Part shown: positions 1 to 8,641 of the stretch, piece after piece
How the letters are laid out: each line of letters starts with the position of its first letter
Numbering within the stretch: the stretch's first letter is position 1
NCBI RefSeq assembly: GCF_021272205.1
Contig: NZ_JAJSDX010000005.1
Location: 248,001-312,000 of the forward strand
Length of the DNA stretch: 64,000 bases
Source: Pantoea sp. Mb-10
GTDB taxonomy: Bacteria; Pseudomonadota; Gammaproteobacteria; Enterobacterales; Enterobacteriaceae
Direction of reading: 5' to 3'
Translations under genes and position numbers: made by a program
The notes under the pieces: generated by a model
The model's database searches: none
What the model saw: the letters and a program-made list of their open reading frames with translations, nothing else
Told to the model about the DNA's origin: nothing

Positions 1-126
1 TAATGCTGAACAACATCAGTCAACCACCGCGACAGGAGCGAAACTCTTCATTGTTGACTGACTTGCCTGCCCGTCAACGGCGACCCTCACCGTTTTAAGC
101 AAGCGCGCAAATTGTTCCTTGTTCCG

Positions 127-390
127 TTACACCGCGCCTGTACTTTGCGCGCGCAGAAAATCAACCATCTTCTGCGCGCCGGGCGATAGCGCCTGGCTGG
201 TATGTATCCCCAGCCTGAGCGTACGGGCAGACAAGGCATCCCTGAGCGTAATCGCTGGGAGCGACGCGCCTAAGGAGGCAGGCATAATCGCGCCATACGG
301 CAGGACGCCGATGCCTATTTCCCGATATCCGCGAGTAAAGTTGCCTCCCGCACAGCGTGTGATGAGGAGGACCTCGCTGGCACGGGCATC
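127..390 (-). pseudogene. LysR-type regulator, C-terminal remnant
   Basis: Translation on the minus strand ends with a stretch that looks like the end of a LysR effector-binding domain: a GIGVLPYGAIMP segment, then an LSPGAQKMVDFLR segment close to the stop, matching the usual 'G-iG-LP' and 'LSP-a--f-dfLR' positions of the family. No helix-turn-helix and no first effector subdomain are present. The fragment abuts the 3' end of the intact LysR gene that follows. I take it as the surviving tail of a second, lost LysR gene; the boundary at its 5' side is approximate. Confidence 0.4.
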
Positions 391-1306
391 AGCGAGAAGG
401 CGCGGTCTCTTCCGGACCGGCGTTGAATAGACCCGCGGCCCAATCCGCAAAGGCGCGCACAGCGGGGGAGAGAAAGCGCGGGTGCGGATAGATCATCGTC
501 ACCGGCACGGCGGGTGGCTGCCAGTCCGCCAGAACCTCGACCAGTTTGCCTTGCTGCAGATCCTTTGAAATCACATTCTCAGCAAGCTGCGCCAGCCCAA
601 ACCCCTCAAGACACAGTCTTATATAGAGTCCCGTTTCGTTGACGGCTGTATTTCCCTCAACCGGAACAGAGAAAGCCTCAGTGCCTTGTGTAAAACGCAG
701 TTCATTCGTGCGTCTTCCCGAACCGGAAAAGTAATGAATCGCACGATGCTGTGACAACGTTTCAGGCGTCTCAGGGACGCCGAACTTCCTGAGATAGTCC
801 GGCGAGGCGCAGGTTACCCAGCGAAACCGGCCAAGCGGACGGGCAACCAATGTGGAGTCAGCTAATTCCCCGGTTCGTATGACGCAATCGACACCTTCCT
901 GCACAAGATTGACCTGCCGATCGCTCACACCAATCATCAGGTAAATATCCGGATAAAGCCGGTAAAAATCTTTCAGGTTGGGCATGACGATGAAATGGGC
1001 GATCCCGGCAGGCATATCAACCCGCAGCCGCCCCCGGGGGCGGCTGGTGGAATCACTCAGGCTGGATTCGCTTTGTTCGATCAGTGACAGAATTTCGCGG
1101 CATTGCGGCAGATACTGCAAGCCTTCTGGAGTAAGGCTGACCCGTCTTGTCGTGCGGTTCAGCAGACGCACCTGCAGGTACTTCTCCAGATTTTTAATCG
1201 TGCTGGTAACAGTCGAAGAAGGCAGTGACAGCGTTTCTGCCGCGCGTACAAAACTCCCGGCTTCAGCCACCCGCATGAAAATCTGCATAGCCTGAATCCG
1301 ATCCAT
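389..1306 (-). CDS. LysR-family transcriptional regulator
   Basis: A full-length LysR regulator of about 305 residues. The N-terminal winged helix-turn-helix (about residues 5-62) includes the typical FVRAAETLSLPSSTVT segment and a TRRVSLTPEG wing. The rest is a two-lobed effector domain ending in the usual PHPRFLSPAVRAF segment. Two adjacent ATG codons (1309 and 1306) are possible; 1306 lies 8 bases from an AAGGA and is preferred. The gene is divergent from the amidohydrolase gene at 1437, with 130 bp between them, so by the normal LysR arrangement it probably controls that gene and the transporter behind it. The effector cannot be told from the sequence. Confidence 0.85.
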   Translation of the reverse strand: MDRIQAMQIFMRVAEAGSFVRAAETLSLPSSTVTSTIKNLEKYLQVRLLNRTTRRVSLTPEGLQYLPQCREILSLIEQSESSLSDSTSRPRGRLRVDMPAGIAHFIVMPNLKDFYRLYPDIYLMIGVSDRQVNLVQEGVDCVIRTGELADSTLVARPLGRFRWVTCASPDYLRKFGVPETPETLSQHRAIHYFSGSGRRTNELRFTQGTEAFSVPVEGNTAVNETGLYIRLCLEGFGLAQLAENVISKDLQQGKLVEVLADWQPPAVPVTMIYPHPRFLSPAVRAFADWAAGLFNAGPEETAPSR

Positions 1307-1436
1307 CATCCTTTCCTTATGTAAAAACTGGGCCTGATTATTCGCGAATTATGAATGATGAAAGCGTTTTAAGCACCTTTTTAAGGTTAATAGCGTCGCG
1401 TATCGTTTCCCCATTGATCAGGAAAGAGGCAAATTA

Positions 1437-2840
1437 ATGACCGATTACATCAGAAATATTGTTAACAATCAGAAGGTCACTTTACAGTTACAGGCTACGT
1501 TGATTCGTGGCGCGACGATACTGAGTATGGACGAGAGCGTCGGCAACATGGCGCGCGGTGATATTCTCATCAACGGCTCAACGATTACCGCCGTGGGCAA
1601 GAACCTTGACGCGCCGGATGCTTGCGTCATTGATGCTACCAATATGATCGCCATGCCGGGGATGGTCGATTCTCATCGTCACGCGTGGGAAGGGCAGCTG
1701 CGCCGTATTAACCCGAACGCAACCTGTTTGGACGACTACAGCAACGCCACGCACTTCTCGTTTGCAAAGTATTACCGTCCTGCTGACATCTACATCGGTA
1801 ACCTGCTGACGGCGCTGGGCGCAATTGACGCGGGCATCACCACGATGATTGATAATTCGCACAACAGTCGTACCGCCGCGCATGCCGATGCTGCCGTTGA
1901 GGCCCTGCTTGATAGCGGTATTCGCGCTATCCATGCTTCCGGCGCACCGGTGGCCGGTGAATGGGATAAAGCGCACTGGCCTGGCAATTGGCAGCGTCTG
2001 CAGGAAAAATATTTCAGGGGTAATCCTGAGAGTCTTGTGACGCTGGGCGTCATGGCTCAGCTGGAGCCGGAATTGTGGGCCGAGGCCCGCAGGCTGGGGC
2101 TGCCGATTGTCACCGAGTTCTTTGGTGCTGAAATGGCCTCCAGGCTTGAGTCGCTGCATCAGCAGGGCCTGCTGGGTCCGGACAATATCTTTAATCACTG
2201 TACCGCTCTACCTGATGAAGGCTGGGACATCCTGCGTGAAGCCGGTGTCCGGGTCAACGTCTGCCCGCGCTCAGATTCGCATTACGGTATTGAAAGCGGG
2301 ATGTTCGCCATTGAAGCCGCGCAGCGTCATGGCATCCATCCTGGCCTGAGCGTGGATAACGAAACGTCTTACAGCACCGACATGTTTATGGAAATGCGCG
2401 TAGCGTTCTATCTGCAGCGCGTAATGGGTATGCATAAGCAGCACTGCTGTGATTCAGCACATTCGTTGACAACGATTCCGGCAGCGCAGTTGCTTAAATC
2501 GGCCACGGTCGATGGTGCGGTGTGTGCCGGACTGCAGGATAAAATCGGGAGCCTGACGCCAGGCAAACAGGCAGATCTGATCCTGATTAACGCGGCTGAC
2601 CTCAACCTCTATCCCAATGGAAATGTGTTTGGCACGGTAGTGCATGCGGCTGAGCGTAGCAACATCGATACCGTGATGATCGGCGGGCGCATCGTCAAGC
2701 AGAACGGCAAAGTGCTGGGTGTCGACAGCGATCGCCTTCGCACCGCCATCGATGAATCACGCGAGCACCTTTTTGCGGCAGCAGGGTATCAGCCAGACAT
2801 CTTTGCGGAAAAATTCCTGCCGCTGGTCCAGACAAGCTGA
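1437..2840 (+). CDS. Amidohydrolase-family metal-dependent deaminase/hydrolase
   Basis: A 467-residue protein of the amidohydrolase superfamily, TrzA/AtzB/SsnA branch, which hydrolyses amino or chloro groups on heterocycles or acts as a deaminase. The metal-binding DSHRH motif lies near residues 78-82, with later H (NHCTALPDEG) and D (SVDNETS) metal or catalytic positions in the expected order. The C-terminal part returns to the small beta domain (GSLTPGKQADLILI), which is complete. An AGGAAAGAGG-like RBS precedes the ATG. The next gene, a small membrane protein, starts 14 bp downstream, so the two are probably co-transcribed under the divergent LysR regulator. The substrate is not predictable; cytosolic, with no signal peptide. 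Confidence 0.8.
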   Translation: MTDYIRNIVNNQKVTLQLQATLIRGATILSMDESVGNMARGDILINGSTITAVGKNLDAPDACVIDATNMIAMPGMVDSHRHAWEGQLRRINPNATCLDDYSNATHFSFAKYYRPADIYIGNLLTALGAIDAGITTMIDNSHNSRTAAHADAAVEALLDSGIRAIHASGAPVAGEWDKAHWPGNWQRLQEKYFRGNPESLVTLGVMAQLEPELWAEARRLGLPIVTEFFGAEMASRLESLHQQGLLGPDNIFNHCTALPDEGWDILREAGVRVNVCPRSDSHYGIESGMFAIEAAQRHGIHPGLSVDNETSYSTDMFMEMRVAFYLQRVMGMHKQHCCDSAHSLTTIPAAQLLKSATVDGAVCAGLQDKIGSLTPGKQADLILINAADLNLYPNGNVFGTVVHAAERSNIDTVMIGGRIVKQNGKVLGVDSDRLRTAIDESREHLFAAAGYQPDIFAEKFLPLVQTS

Positions 2841-2854
2841 CAGAGACGAACAGC

Positions 2855-3328
2855 ATGAACGCGATTTATTATGTGCTAGCTTTTGTAGCAGGTCTTGGGA
2901 TTACGCTTCAGACGACCCTGAACAGTCAGCTCGCTAAAGGGCTCGGCGAGGATCCGGTCACCGCCGCGTTGTTTTCCTTTACGGCCGGGGCGTTCGGCCT
3001 CGGAATATATGCGCTACTGCGCGGAGGGCTGCTCATCTCCCTTGCAGCTATTCCTTCGCAGCCTGTGTGGAGCCTGACGGGCGGACTGATCGGTGCCTGC
3101 GCATTATTGAGCTACGTCGTGCTCGCACCCAACATTGGTTTCTCAGCCCTGCTCGGGCTGGCGATTGTCGGACAGCTACTCTCATCACAGGTGATCGACC
3201 ATTTTGGCCTGCTGGGCGCGGTAAGGCGGCCAGTCTCGTTGCTGAAGCTGGGAGGTATGCTGGTCATGCTGGCCGGACTTGCCATCATGCTTTTCGGCGA
3301 TCGACTCTTTGCACGTTTTCTGCAGTGA
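2855..3328 (+). CDS. YdcZ-type (DUF606, DMT superfamily) membrane protein
   Basis: A 157-residue, very hydrophobic protein with about five membrane segments. It shows the features of the YdcZ/DUF606 branch of the drug/metabolite transporter superfamily: an N-terminal G-T-LQTTLNSQLAKGLG segment with family-typical polar residues, a central SFTAGAF segment, a PNIGFSALLGLAIVGQLLSSQVIDHFGL stretch and a final helix ending in FGDRLF. It starts 14 bp after the amidohydrolase gene and probably shares its transcript, which suggests transport of the substrate or product of that enzyme. No experimentally defined substrate is known for the family. Confidence 0.75.
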   Translation: MNAIYYVLAFVAGLGITLQTTLNSQLAKGLGEDPVTAALFSFTAGAFGLGIYALLRGGLLISLAAIPSQPVWSLTGGLIGACALLSYVVLAPNIGFSALLGLAIVGQLLSSQVIDHFGLLGAVRRPVSLLKLGGMLVMLAGLAIMLFGDRLFARFLQ

Positions 3329-3413
3329 AGCCTTTACCCCTGTTTATCAACGCACAGATGTGGGTGAGTTTGTTCAGACTACAAAATGATCTTTATTGAC
3401 AGGGAGAAATAAC

Positions 3414-3566
3414 ATGTTTTCAATCGCAGCTGATATCCGCAATACGCTGGGAGAGTGTCCCCTCTGGTGTGAAAGAACCCGCAGGCTTTACTGGACTGAT
3501 ATCGAAGCTACAGCTCTTTTACCTCTCAGCATCTTCATAACCGCACAGAATGGAGATCTGAAATGA
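3414..3566 (+). pseudogene. SMP-30/gluconolactonase-family gene, N-terminal remnant
   Basis: A 50-codon reading frame with a good AGGGAGAAAT RBS begins like an SMP-30/regucalcin sugar lactonase: a LGECPLW motif followed by an RLYWTDIEA motif, the characteristic first two strands of that beta-propeller. After about 37 residues the similarity stops and the frame ends. The normal length is about 290 residues, so more than 80 percent is missing. It lies directly downstream of the YdcZ-like gene and may once have been the third gene of that operon. The stop codon overlaps the start of the next small gene. Confidence 0.55.
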
Positions 3567-3790
3567 ACGGACACTTGGCGCTTAAAATTTTCGCCGGCTT
3601 AGCGGCGATAGCATCCGTCTGGCTGGATTTCAGACCGAATGAAAGAAAAAAGAATAGCGATCCGGCTATCGCCAAGGCTGATGAACGCGAACGGCATTCA
3701 TGGCGCTATACCCGCTGGGCTATCCAGGCGATACAGCTCCTGGTGGGCGTCTGGCTGCTGTGGCAGGTCGTCAGTTTCATACTGACGTAG
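3563..3790 (+). CDS. Small two-helix membrane protein, unknown function
   Basis: A 75-residue protein beginning at an ATG preceded by GGAGATCTGAA. It has an N-terminal hydrophobic segment (about residues 5-22), a charged middle rich in K, E and R, and a C-terminal hydrophobic segment (about residues 53-74) ending at the stop. I do not recognise a family. It overlaps the end of the SMP-30 remnant and is convergent with the XRE regulator gene. The good start signal and the plausible membrane topology support a real gene, but no function can be assigned. Confidence 0.5.
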   Translation: MNGHLALKIFAGLAAIASVWLDFRPNERKKNSDPAIAKADERERHSWRYTRWAIQAIQLLVGVWLLWQVVSFILT

Positions 3791-3830
3791 CCCTGAAAAC
3801 TTAACATAACACGACTGTGGTGAATAACGG

Positions 3831-4298
3831 CTAGCGCCGCAGCATCTGCCGTAGCCGCCTCTGTTGCCAGCGGCAGATGAACACGCGAAAAACAAACGTC
3901 CGCATGCCACGAATAATCAGCAGCGCACACCAGATCCCCGCGACCCAGAGTGACCATACGCTGGTTGGGGCCGAATAGTGGTTGAGAATAAGGAGTAGCG
4001 CGCAGACGACGACAGCCGTAATAACCGATCGGTAAAAACGGCCTTCCTCAGCAATTTTGCGCTTCGCTTCGGCAATTTGCTCGTCGCGCGCATCATCGGC
4101 AGGCGCGTGACGGCCGGAAAAATCCGTCACGCTCACTTCAAATACCGCAGCCAAAGCGTTTAGTGTTTCCAGGCTTGGCTTGTCGCCGTTTTCGATACGT
4201 TGCACCGTGCGCACGCTCAGCCCGGACAGTTCGGCAAGTTGCTCCTGTGACCAGGCGCGCGAAAGACGCAGCGACCTGAATGTGTTGGTATCACGCAT
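3831..4298 (-). CDS. XRE-family HTH regulator with two C-terminal membrane segments
   Basis: 155 residues. Residues about 8-62 form a Cro/C1-type helix-turn-helix (RLSRAWSQEQLAELSGLSVRTVQRIENG). A charged linker follows (about 64-88), then two hydrophobic segments (about 91-106 and 114-130) and a basic, arginine-rich tail. This layout, a DNA-binding domain tied to a two-helix membrane domain, is known in small regulators of Proteobacteria whose signals are mostly unknown. The start has a GGAGA RBS 7 bp upstream. It probably sits in the inner membrane with the HTH in the cytosol. The target genes are not evident. Confidence 0.75.
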   Translation of the reverse strand: MRDTNTFRSLRLSRAWSQEQLAELSGLSVRTVQRIENGDKPSLETLNALAAVFEVSVTDFSGRHAPADDARDEQIAEAKRKIAEEGRFYRSVITAVVVCALLLILNHYSAPTSVWSLWVAGIWCALLIIRGMRTFVFRVFICRWQQRRLRQMLRR

Positions 4299-4475
4299 TC
4301 TCTGTCTCCGAATAGCAGATGTTCAGCGCACAGTATTGCCCGCGTAATCCTGCACGACCACGATCGCAACCCGACAGTAACGTGACAGCGGTCAGACATG
4401 CCGCATTGCGGGTTTTGATGCGCTAATTTCAAGAGCCTATACGGTCAGATTGAGTATAAAAGTTCGTCCATGAAC

Positions 4476-4796
4476 TCATGCCACAGGCGGTAAATGGTGG
4501 ATGACCGTAACGTCGGAATCCAGCTCTATGCTCGGGTAGTGCTCACGCATTCCTTCCAGCAGTTCTGCATCCGGCCATTCCGCACTTTTCCCCAGCCTGG
4601 CCGCAACGTCACAAAGCGGCATTTTTTCAACGTGCGTGACACACACCATGACCGTGTCAAAGGCATCTTGCGCGTTTACGTAAAGCATAGGGCCCGGCAC
4701 AATCTCGCGCTCCCGCCATCGAATGGTATGACGCTTCCTGCCTGCGCGAACATCCGGCAGCAGGCGAGGCACGATTTCAAGATTCTGCAATGGCAT
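4476..4796 (-). CDS. ASCH-domain protein
   Basis: A 106-residue protein with the ASCH fold signature: a KRHTIRWRE motif near residues 21-29, a LYVNAQD segment, a conserved VTHVEKMPL strand and an acidic C-terminal helical part (GMREHYPSIELDSDV). ASCH domains resemble PUA domains and are thought to bind RNA or modified nucleotides; some members (YqfB) hydrolyse N4-acetylcytidine. Length and position of the basic motif fit a stand-alone ASCH protein. A GGAGGTGAT RBS precedes the ATG. It stands alone between a regulator and a racemase gene. The exact substrate is unknown. Confidence 0.7.
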   Translation of the reverse strand: MPLQNLEIVPRLLPDVRAGRKRHTIRWREREIVPGPMLYVNAQDAFDTVMVCVTHVEKMPLCDVAARLGKSAEWPDAELLEGMREHYPSIELDSDVTVIHHLPPVA

Positions 4797-5015
4797 ATCA
4801 CCTCCGGTGACCTGTACCCAGTATGAGATACAACGATTAAGTCATGTCGGTTTTGGACTGCTGGGTCGAATTGAGTCTTAAACAAGTGAATTGACTAAAA
4901 AAGCAAAGCGTATCTTTTAAACGTCCGCTTCTGGCACGAAGCGCGGCTGCACCCTAAAAAGACGCTGTCCAGGCGAGAAGTCGACGCCTGAATGGCAGAG
5001 AGGATTGTGCCTTTT

Positions 5016-5723
5016 TTAGCTGTATCCGCACAATTGCCTGAATTTATTAATGGTCGCCCAGGAAAGGCTTGCGGCAGTATCAACGGTAACAAAGCGGTAA
5101 GGGTTACTGTTTAATAGGGGGCTCAAATCGGTACAGGCAATAAGAAGTGCTTCTGCACCATGACCTTCTACTTCAGCTAATAAATCTTGCCACTCTGCCT
5201 GTACATCGGGTGCGTCAAACCCTTTTGCTTTGACGCGCCCGATGAGTGACGTGGTCATTTCACGTAGCCGCTGTGAATCAATCATCACCCTTCCAGACGC
5301 TTCAATTCGTGCTTGATAAAAACCTGCTTCCAGTGTCGGTTCTGTCGCCAGTACCGCGACTCTGGTTGCGTCTGTCGGCAGCGACGCAAGGGCACTGTCT
5401 GCGATATGCAGCAGTGGAATACCGCAGCTTACCGCTTTCATTTCGGTGAAATAGCAGTGCGCAAGGTTACAAGGAATGGTGATCAGGCTCACGTTAGCGT
5501 TGACGAGCTCAGCAATGCCCTGCTGCAGGGCAGATATCATCGCACTATCATCAATTTTCTTACCAGGCCAAAACGGCGTTGGTAAGGAGATAATATGCAT
5601 TTTGGGGTAATCCAGATCATCTTTAGCACCGTAGCTCACCTGGCAGTCTGTTACCAGCCTATCAATGAAGGGCGCAGTGGAACGGGGCCCCATACCGGCT
5701 AGCACACCTATAGAAACCGTCAC
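5016..5723 (-). CDS. Aspartate/glutamate racemase family protein
   Basis: A 235-residue member of the Asp/Glu/hydantoin racemase family, of the YgeA or aspartate racemase type. It begins with the classic GVLAGMGPRSTAPF segment and has two catalytic cysteine contexts: IPCNLAH (about residue 83) and LIACTDLSPLL (about residue 197), the pair used for two-base proton exchange without a cofactor. The start is GTG at 5723, 9 bp from a GGAG. Both catalytic cysteines are present, so it is probably active; which amino acid it racemises cannot be decided. It is monocistronic as far as can be seen. Confidence 0.8.
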   Translation of the reverse strand: MTVSIGVLAGMGPRSTAPFIDRLVTDCQVSYGAKDDLDYPKMHIISLPTPFWPGKKIDDSAMISALQQGIAELVNANVSLITIPCNLAHCYFTEMKAVSCGIPLLHIADSALASLPTDATRVAVLATEPTLEAGFYQARIEASGRVMIDSQRLREMTTSLIGRVKAKGFDAPDVQAEWQDLLAEVEGHGAEALLIACTDLSPLLNSNPYRFVTVDTAASLSWATINKFRQLCGYS

Positions 5724-5983
5724 TGTAAAAGCTCCTTATTCTGATCTTCTTTTTATCGCGGAAAGTATCCATAAATAATTCGCAAAATTAAAGCGTTGGA
5801 TTTGAGTTCCCTTCCTGATCAGAAATCAGATAAACACGCGCTGGCGATGTGCTTTGCTAAAAGGGTTCAGGTCGCCTTTGGCACAAATGGACTCACTCTT
5901 GAACTGATGGTCGCATTAAGCATGCATGCGACGTTCACGTTGAATGTGTCCTTGCGTGGAAAAATTAGCCGAGAAGAAAATAT

Positions 5984-6490
5984 TCAATGCGGCCTAATCA
6001 CTCTTATGTCTGCGAGTTTGCTATCCCAAAAAGTAAATTCAATTCCTTGAGGGGCATAGGTGAGACTGTGTTCATGCGCGCCGGGAACGGAGCCGAATTC
6101 AGAAATTATGCTCTCTCCTTCACGCGAAGGGGGACCATACGCCTCAAGGACGTCTTTAATGGTGCTGTCTTTTCCTATCCCCTTGTCGGTGACACCGTCG
6201 AATATCGTGTAGCCAGGCAGTTTATAGTAGAGAAAAATCGCTCTTATTCTTCCATCCGCGCCATATGAAGCATCTACCCCCTCGCGGGGAAGGAATAAGT
6301 ACCCCTCCTTCGCGACAAATTCGCTGGAAAAGTGGGATTTGGCATGTTGAATGGAATCATTTAATGACAAATTCTTGATGCCGACGCCAGGGTGAATAAT
6401 AAACGCATGATCCGTCTTTGGTTGATATTTTGGTAATCCACATCCTGCCAAACTTAAAAAAAGAACGCTGACGAATAAAGCCCTGAACAT
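5984..6490 (-). CDS. Putative lipoprotein, unknown function
   Basis: 168 residues with a lipoprotein signal peptide: a short hydrophobic stretch and a LAGC lipobox, lipidated Cys near residue 17. The rest is soluble and contains a GVGIKNLSLNDS motif and a later DGVTDKGIGKDSTIKDVLEAYG motif, two copies of a 'G-(I/V)-G-l-k-s--d-v' pattern seen in periplasmic proteins with tandem repeats. I do not recognise a named family. It lies downstream of, and in the same direction as, the periplasmic protein gene ending at 6757, separated by a hairpin. Probably anchored in the outer or inner membrane facing the periplasm. Confidence 0.6.
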   Translation of the reverse strand: MFRALFVSVLFLSLAGCGLPKYQPKTDHAFIIHPGVGIKNLSLNDSIQHAKSHFSSEFVAKEGYLFLPREGVDASYGADGRIRAIFLYYKLPGYTIFDGVTDKGIGKDSTIKDVLEAYGPPSREGESIISEFGSVPGAHEHSLTYAPQGIEFTFWDSKLADIRVIRPH

Positions 6491-6661
6491 TCATGACACC
6501 TTATTATATTCTAAGAGGTTGATATTTTATGTTTATCGTATGAATTATAACGCTTCAACGTTGATCAAAAAAGCTTTAGGCGAGTCTCAACGTCTGTGCC
6601 TGCTGGCTTGCGATTCATTTTTCATATTCCCAGGCAGGTGCGCTATAGGTATTCAACGACA

Positions 6662-6701
6662 AGAAGGATGCCCACGATCATTCTGGCGTGGACATCCTTC
6701 T
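6662..6701. terminator. 15-bp hairpin with one mismatch, possible terminator
   Basis: AGAAGGATGCCCACG and CGTGGACATCCTTCT form a 15-bp stem with one mismatch around a 10-base loop. It sits just past the 3' end of the minus-strand gene at 6757-8169. On the minus strand only a weak T-rich stretch follows, so termination is likely but not proven. Confidence 0.4.
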
Positions 6702-6756
6702 GGCAAAGATAACTTTCAACACGGCCTTGGGTGAAAGCTCGGTACCTGCTTGTGGT

Positions 6757-8169
6757 TTAACGCATCACCTTCACGTTTTCTAGCCTCACCTGGCTTTCAG
6801 GTTTTTCTCCGACTTGCATTGCAACCGGGACAAAGACATTAAGATCTTGCAGCCAGGCGAGTGTGTCACGACTTTTCACTTGTCCTTCAGCGGTTTGATC
6901 GCACACAACTAACAGGTATTTCCCATCAAATTCAGGAGCGATGCGCTTTGCATCGCCCTGTGCGGTAACCTCACAGGTTAACGAAGACGCGGTGACTTTC
7001 TTTTCAGCATCAATACTGTCCCACTGAGCCTGATAATGTTGACCTGTCACCAATGGAAAACGCAGATTCGTCTGCAATTTATTGAGAAGGGATGCGCCAG
7101 TACTAATAGACATGGTGAACTTAAGCTGAAGCTGATTAGCCAGCGTCACGCGTTGTACCTTCCAGATACCATAGTCTTCCAATTTACGGACATAACCATT
7201 GGGTTGTGCATCTAACTGTACGTTGACCTTGCCGAGCGCGCTTGTTTCCGTATAACGGAGTTGTTTAAAGCGGGGTAATGCCCAGGGTTTGATCAATGAT
7301 TGTGCCTGATGTTCAACAGTCCCCGTTAGCGGGTATTTCTTTAACCACTGCGGATTATTATCACTCAGGTCAGGCATTGATGGCCCCATCAACGTCGACG
7401 CGGGTTTATTCGCTGCGGGGACAAAGTGGCCTGCGGCTTTAAATTTTTTGCCTGCGGGTAACCGACACATCTGATCGAAGCGTTGTGCCATCTCAGCGTT
7501 AATCGTGAAACTGCTTTTGCGGCGAACAATGTCAGCAGTGATAAGCGAGTCTGTTACGCGCCCCTTATCGTCTAAGTTCATTGCGGCAACGGCATCACCC
7601 TGATGGGTTTTACAGTTGTAAACGTATTGTTCAACCTTTAATACCAGCGGCGCGTCGTAAGGGGGTTCCCAAATGACGTCGGCAAAATCGTAGCCCATGC
7701 GGACCAATAGCATATCGCCACTGTGCTTAATGCTTGTCACATCGACCAGAGTAGTCATGCCAGTTTCAGACGTAGCGGATAATTTTTCCCATTGCGCTGC
7801 TTTTATCGGTAGCTGGCAAACCTTACGGATATCCTCTTCTTTCATCTGCACATCATCTTGTGCGGGCGCATAGCGAAGATAGCTGTTGCCATAAAAGCGG
7901 GCGGTGGTATAGCCCTTATCATTCAACAAATCTTTGTACAGAAGCTGTGCCTTGCCCTGTTTACAATCAATCGATCGCCATTGTTGGGCTGTTTTTCCAT
8001 TGCTGAAGTTTAACGACACCATGAAATTGACACGATCGTGAATTTTTATGATGGATAGGGGATTCGTGCTCACATCCGTCAAACCGAGCGTGTCAGCAGC
8101 CTGGGCAAGAGGAAGCGGCAAAACAAACATCAGCAAAAGTGAACGCGTAAAAATAGGCAGGGAATACAT
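6757..8169 (-). CDS. Secreted periplasmic protein, unknown function
   Basis: 470 residues starting with a Sec signal peptide (hydrophobic core about residues 8-20, cleavage near LAQAAD). The mature part has no hydrophobic segment. It carries cysteines spread through the chain (IDCKQG, KVCQLP, YNCKTH, QMCRLP, LTCEV, VVCDQT), six in all, which suggests up to three disulfides in an exported protein. An SIDCKQG-like and an SIDAEKK-like segment (WRSIDC and WDSIDA) occur in the two halves, hinting at an internal duplication. I do not recognise a family. It is followed by the lipoprotein gene in the same direction. Confidence 0.6.
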   Translation of the reverse strand: MYSLPIFTRSLLLMFVLPLPLAQAADTLGLTDVSTNPLSIIKIHDRVNFMVSLNFSNGKTAQQWRSIDCKQGKAQLLYKDLLNDKGYTTARFYGNSYLRYAPAQDDVQMKEEDIRKVCQLPIKAAQWEKLSATSETGMTTLVDVTSIKHSGDMLLVRMGYDFADVIWEPPYDAPLVLKVEQYVYNCKTHQGDAVAAMNLDDKGRVTDSLITADIVRRKSSFTINAEMAQRFDQMCRLPAGKKFKAAGHFVPAANKPASTLMGPSMPDLSDNNPQWLKKYPLTGTVEHQAQSLIKPWALPRFKQLRYTETSALGKVNVQLDAQPNGYVRKLEDYGIWKVQRVTLANQLQLKFTMSISTGASLLNKLQTNLRFPLVTGQHYQAQWDSIDAEKKVTASSLTCEVTAQGDAKRIAPEFDGKYLLVVCDQTAEGQVKSRDTLAWLQDLNVFVPVAMQVGEKPESQVRLENVKVMR

Positions 8170-8641
8170 ACATGGTCCTTCACATATTTATTAAGAAAAA
8201 GGGGTATCGGCATTTTATGGCAAAGGATTAGGCTGAATGGGTCGGCAGCCTATAAAGACATCGGGCGTGAACTGAGTGACGACTGCCCCTGGCATAAAGC
8301 GGACGCATATCCTGTTAATGACACGGTATCTTATGCAGAAGTGGGGCGGCGGTGGGCAATCAATACTCAGCGCCTTGCTTATAGCGGCGTGTTATTCATG
8401 CAACAGAAGGCAAGGGAAGCAGCGGCGGGTCAGGGCGGCACCGGGTCATTTCGGCCGTTCCGCAGTGTCTGCTGCTGGTTCATTGAATACTGCTATATCT
8501 GATTTGCGATATGCCCGTTTTATCGTGCGATGCCCGTGTTTTCACCTCTCACGCTGTCATCGCGTTTCGGGCCTCTCGTCATATCACCGGAAGCACGACA
8601 ACGTGATAGCAGGATACCACGCCCGTCGTGCTTCCACGGCA
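8170..8641. other. Intergenic region with an 11-bp inverted repeat
   Basis: No coding frame here has a convincing start and sequence. GGAAGCACGAC at 8589-8599 and its exact complement at 8625-8635 could form an 11-bp hairpin just past the stop of the chemoreceptor gene (minus strand). There is no T-run, so it may be a weak terminator. The remaining stretch would hold the promoter of the minus-strand periplasmic protein gene; no clear promoter was seen. Confidence 0.4.

Noticed and set aside
5796..6050. 84-residue frame upstream of the lipoprotein gene end
   Set aside because: Starts with TTG without an RBS and overlaps the end of the antisense lipoprotein gene, which has a clear lipobox.
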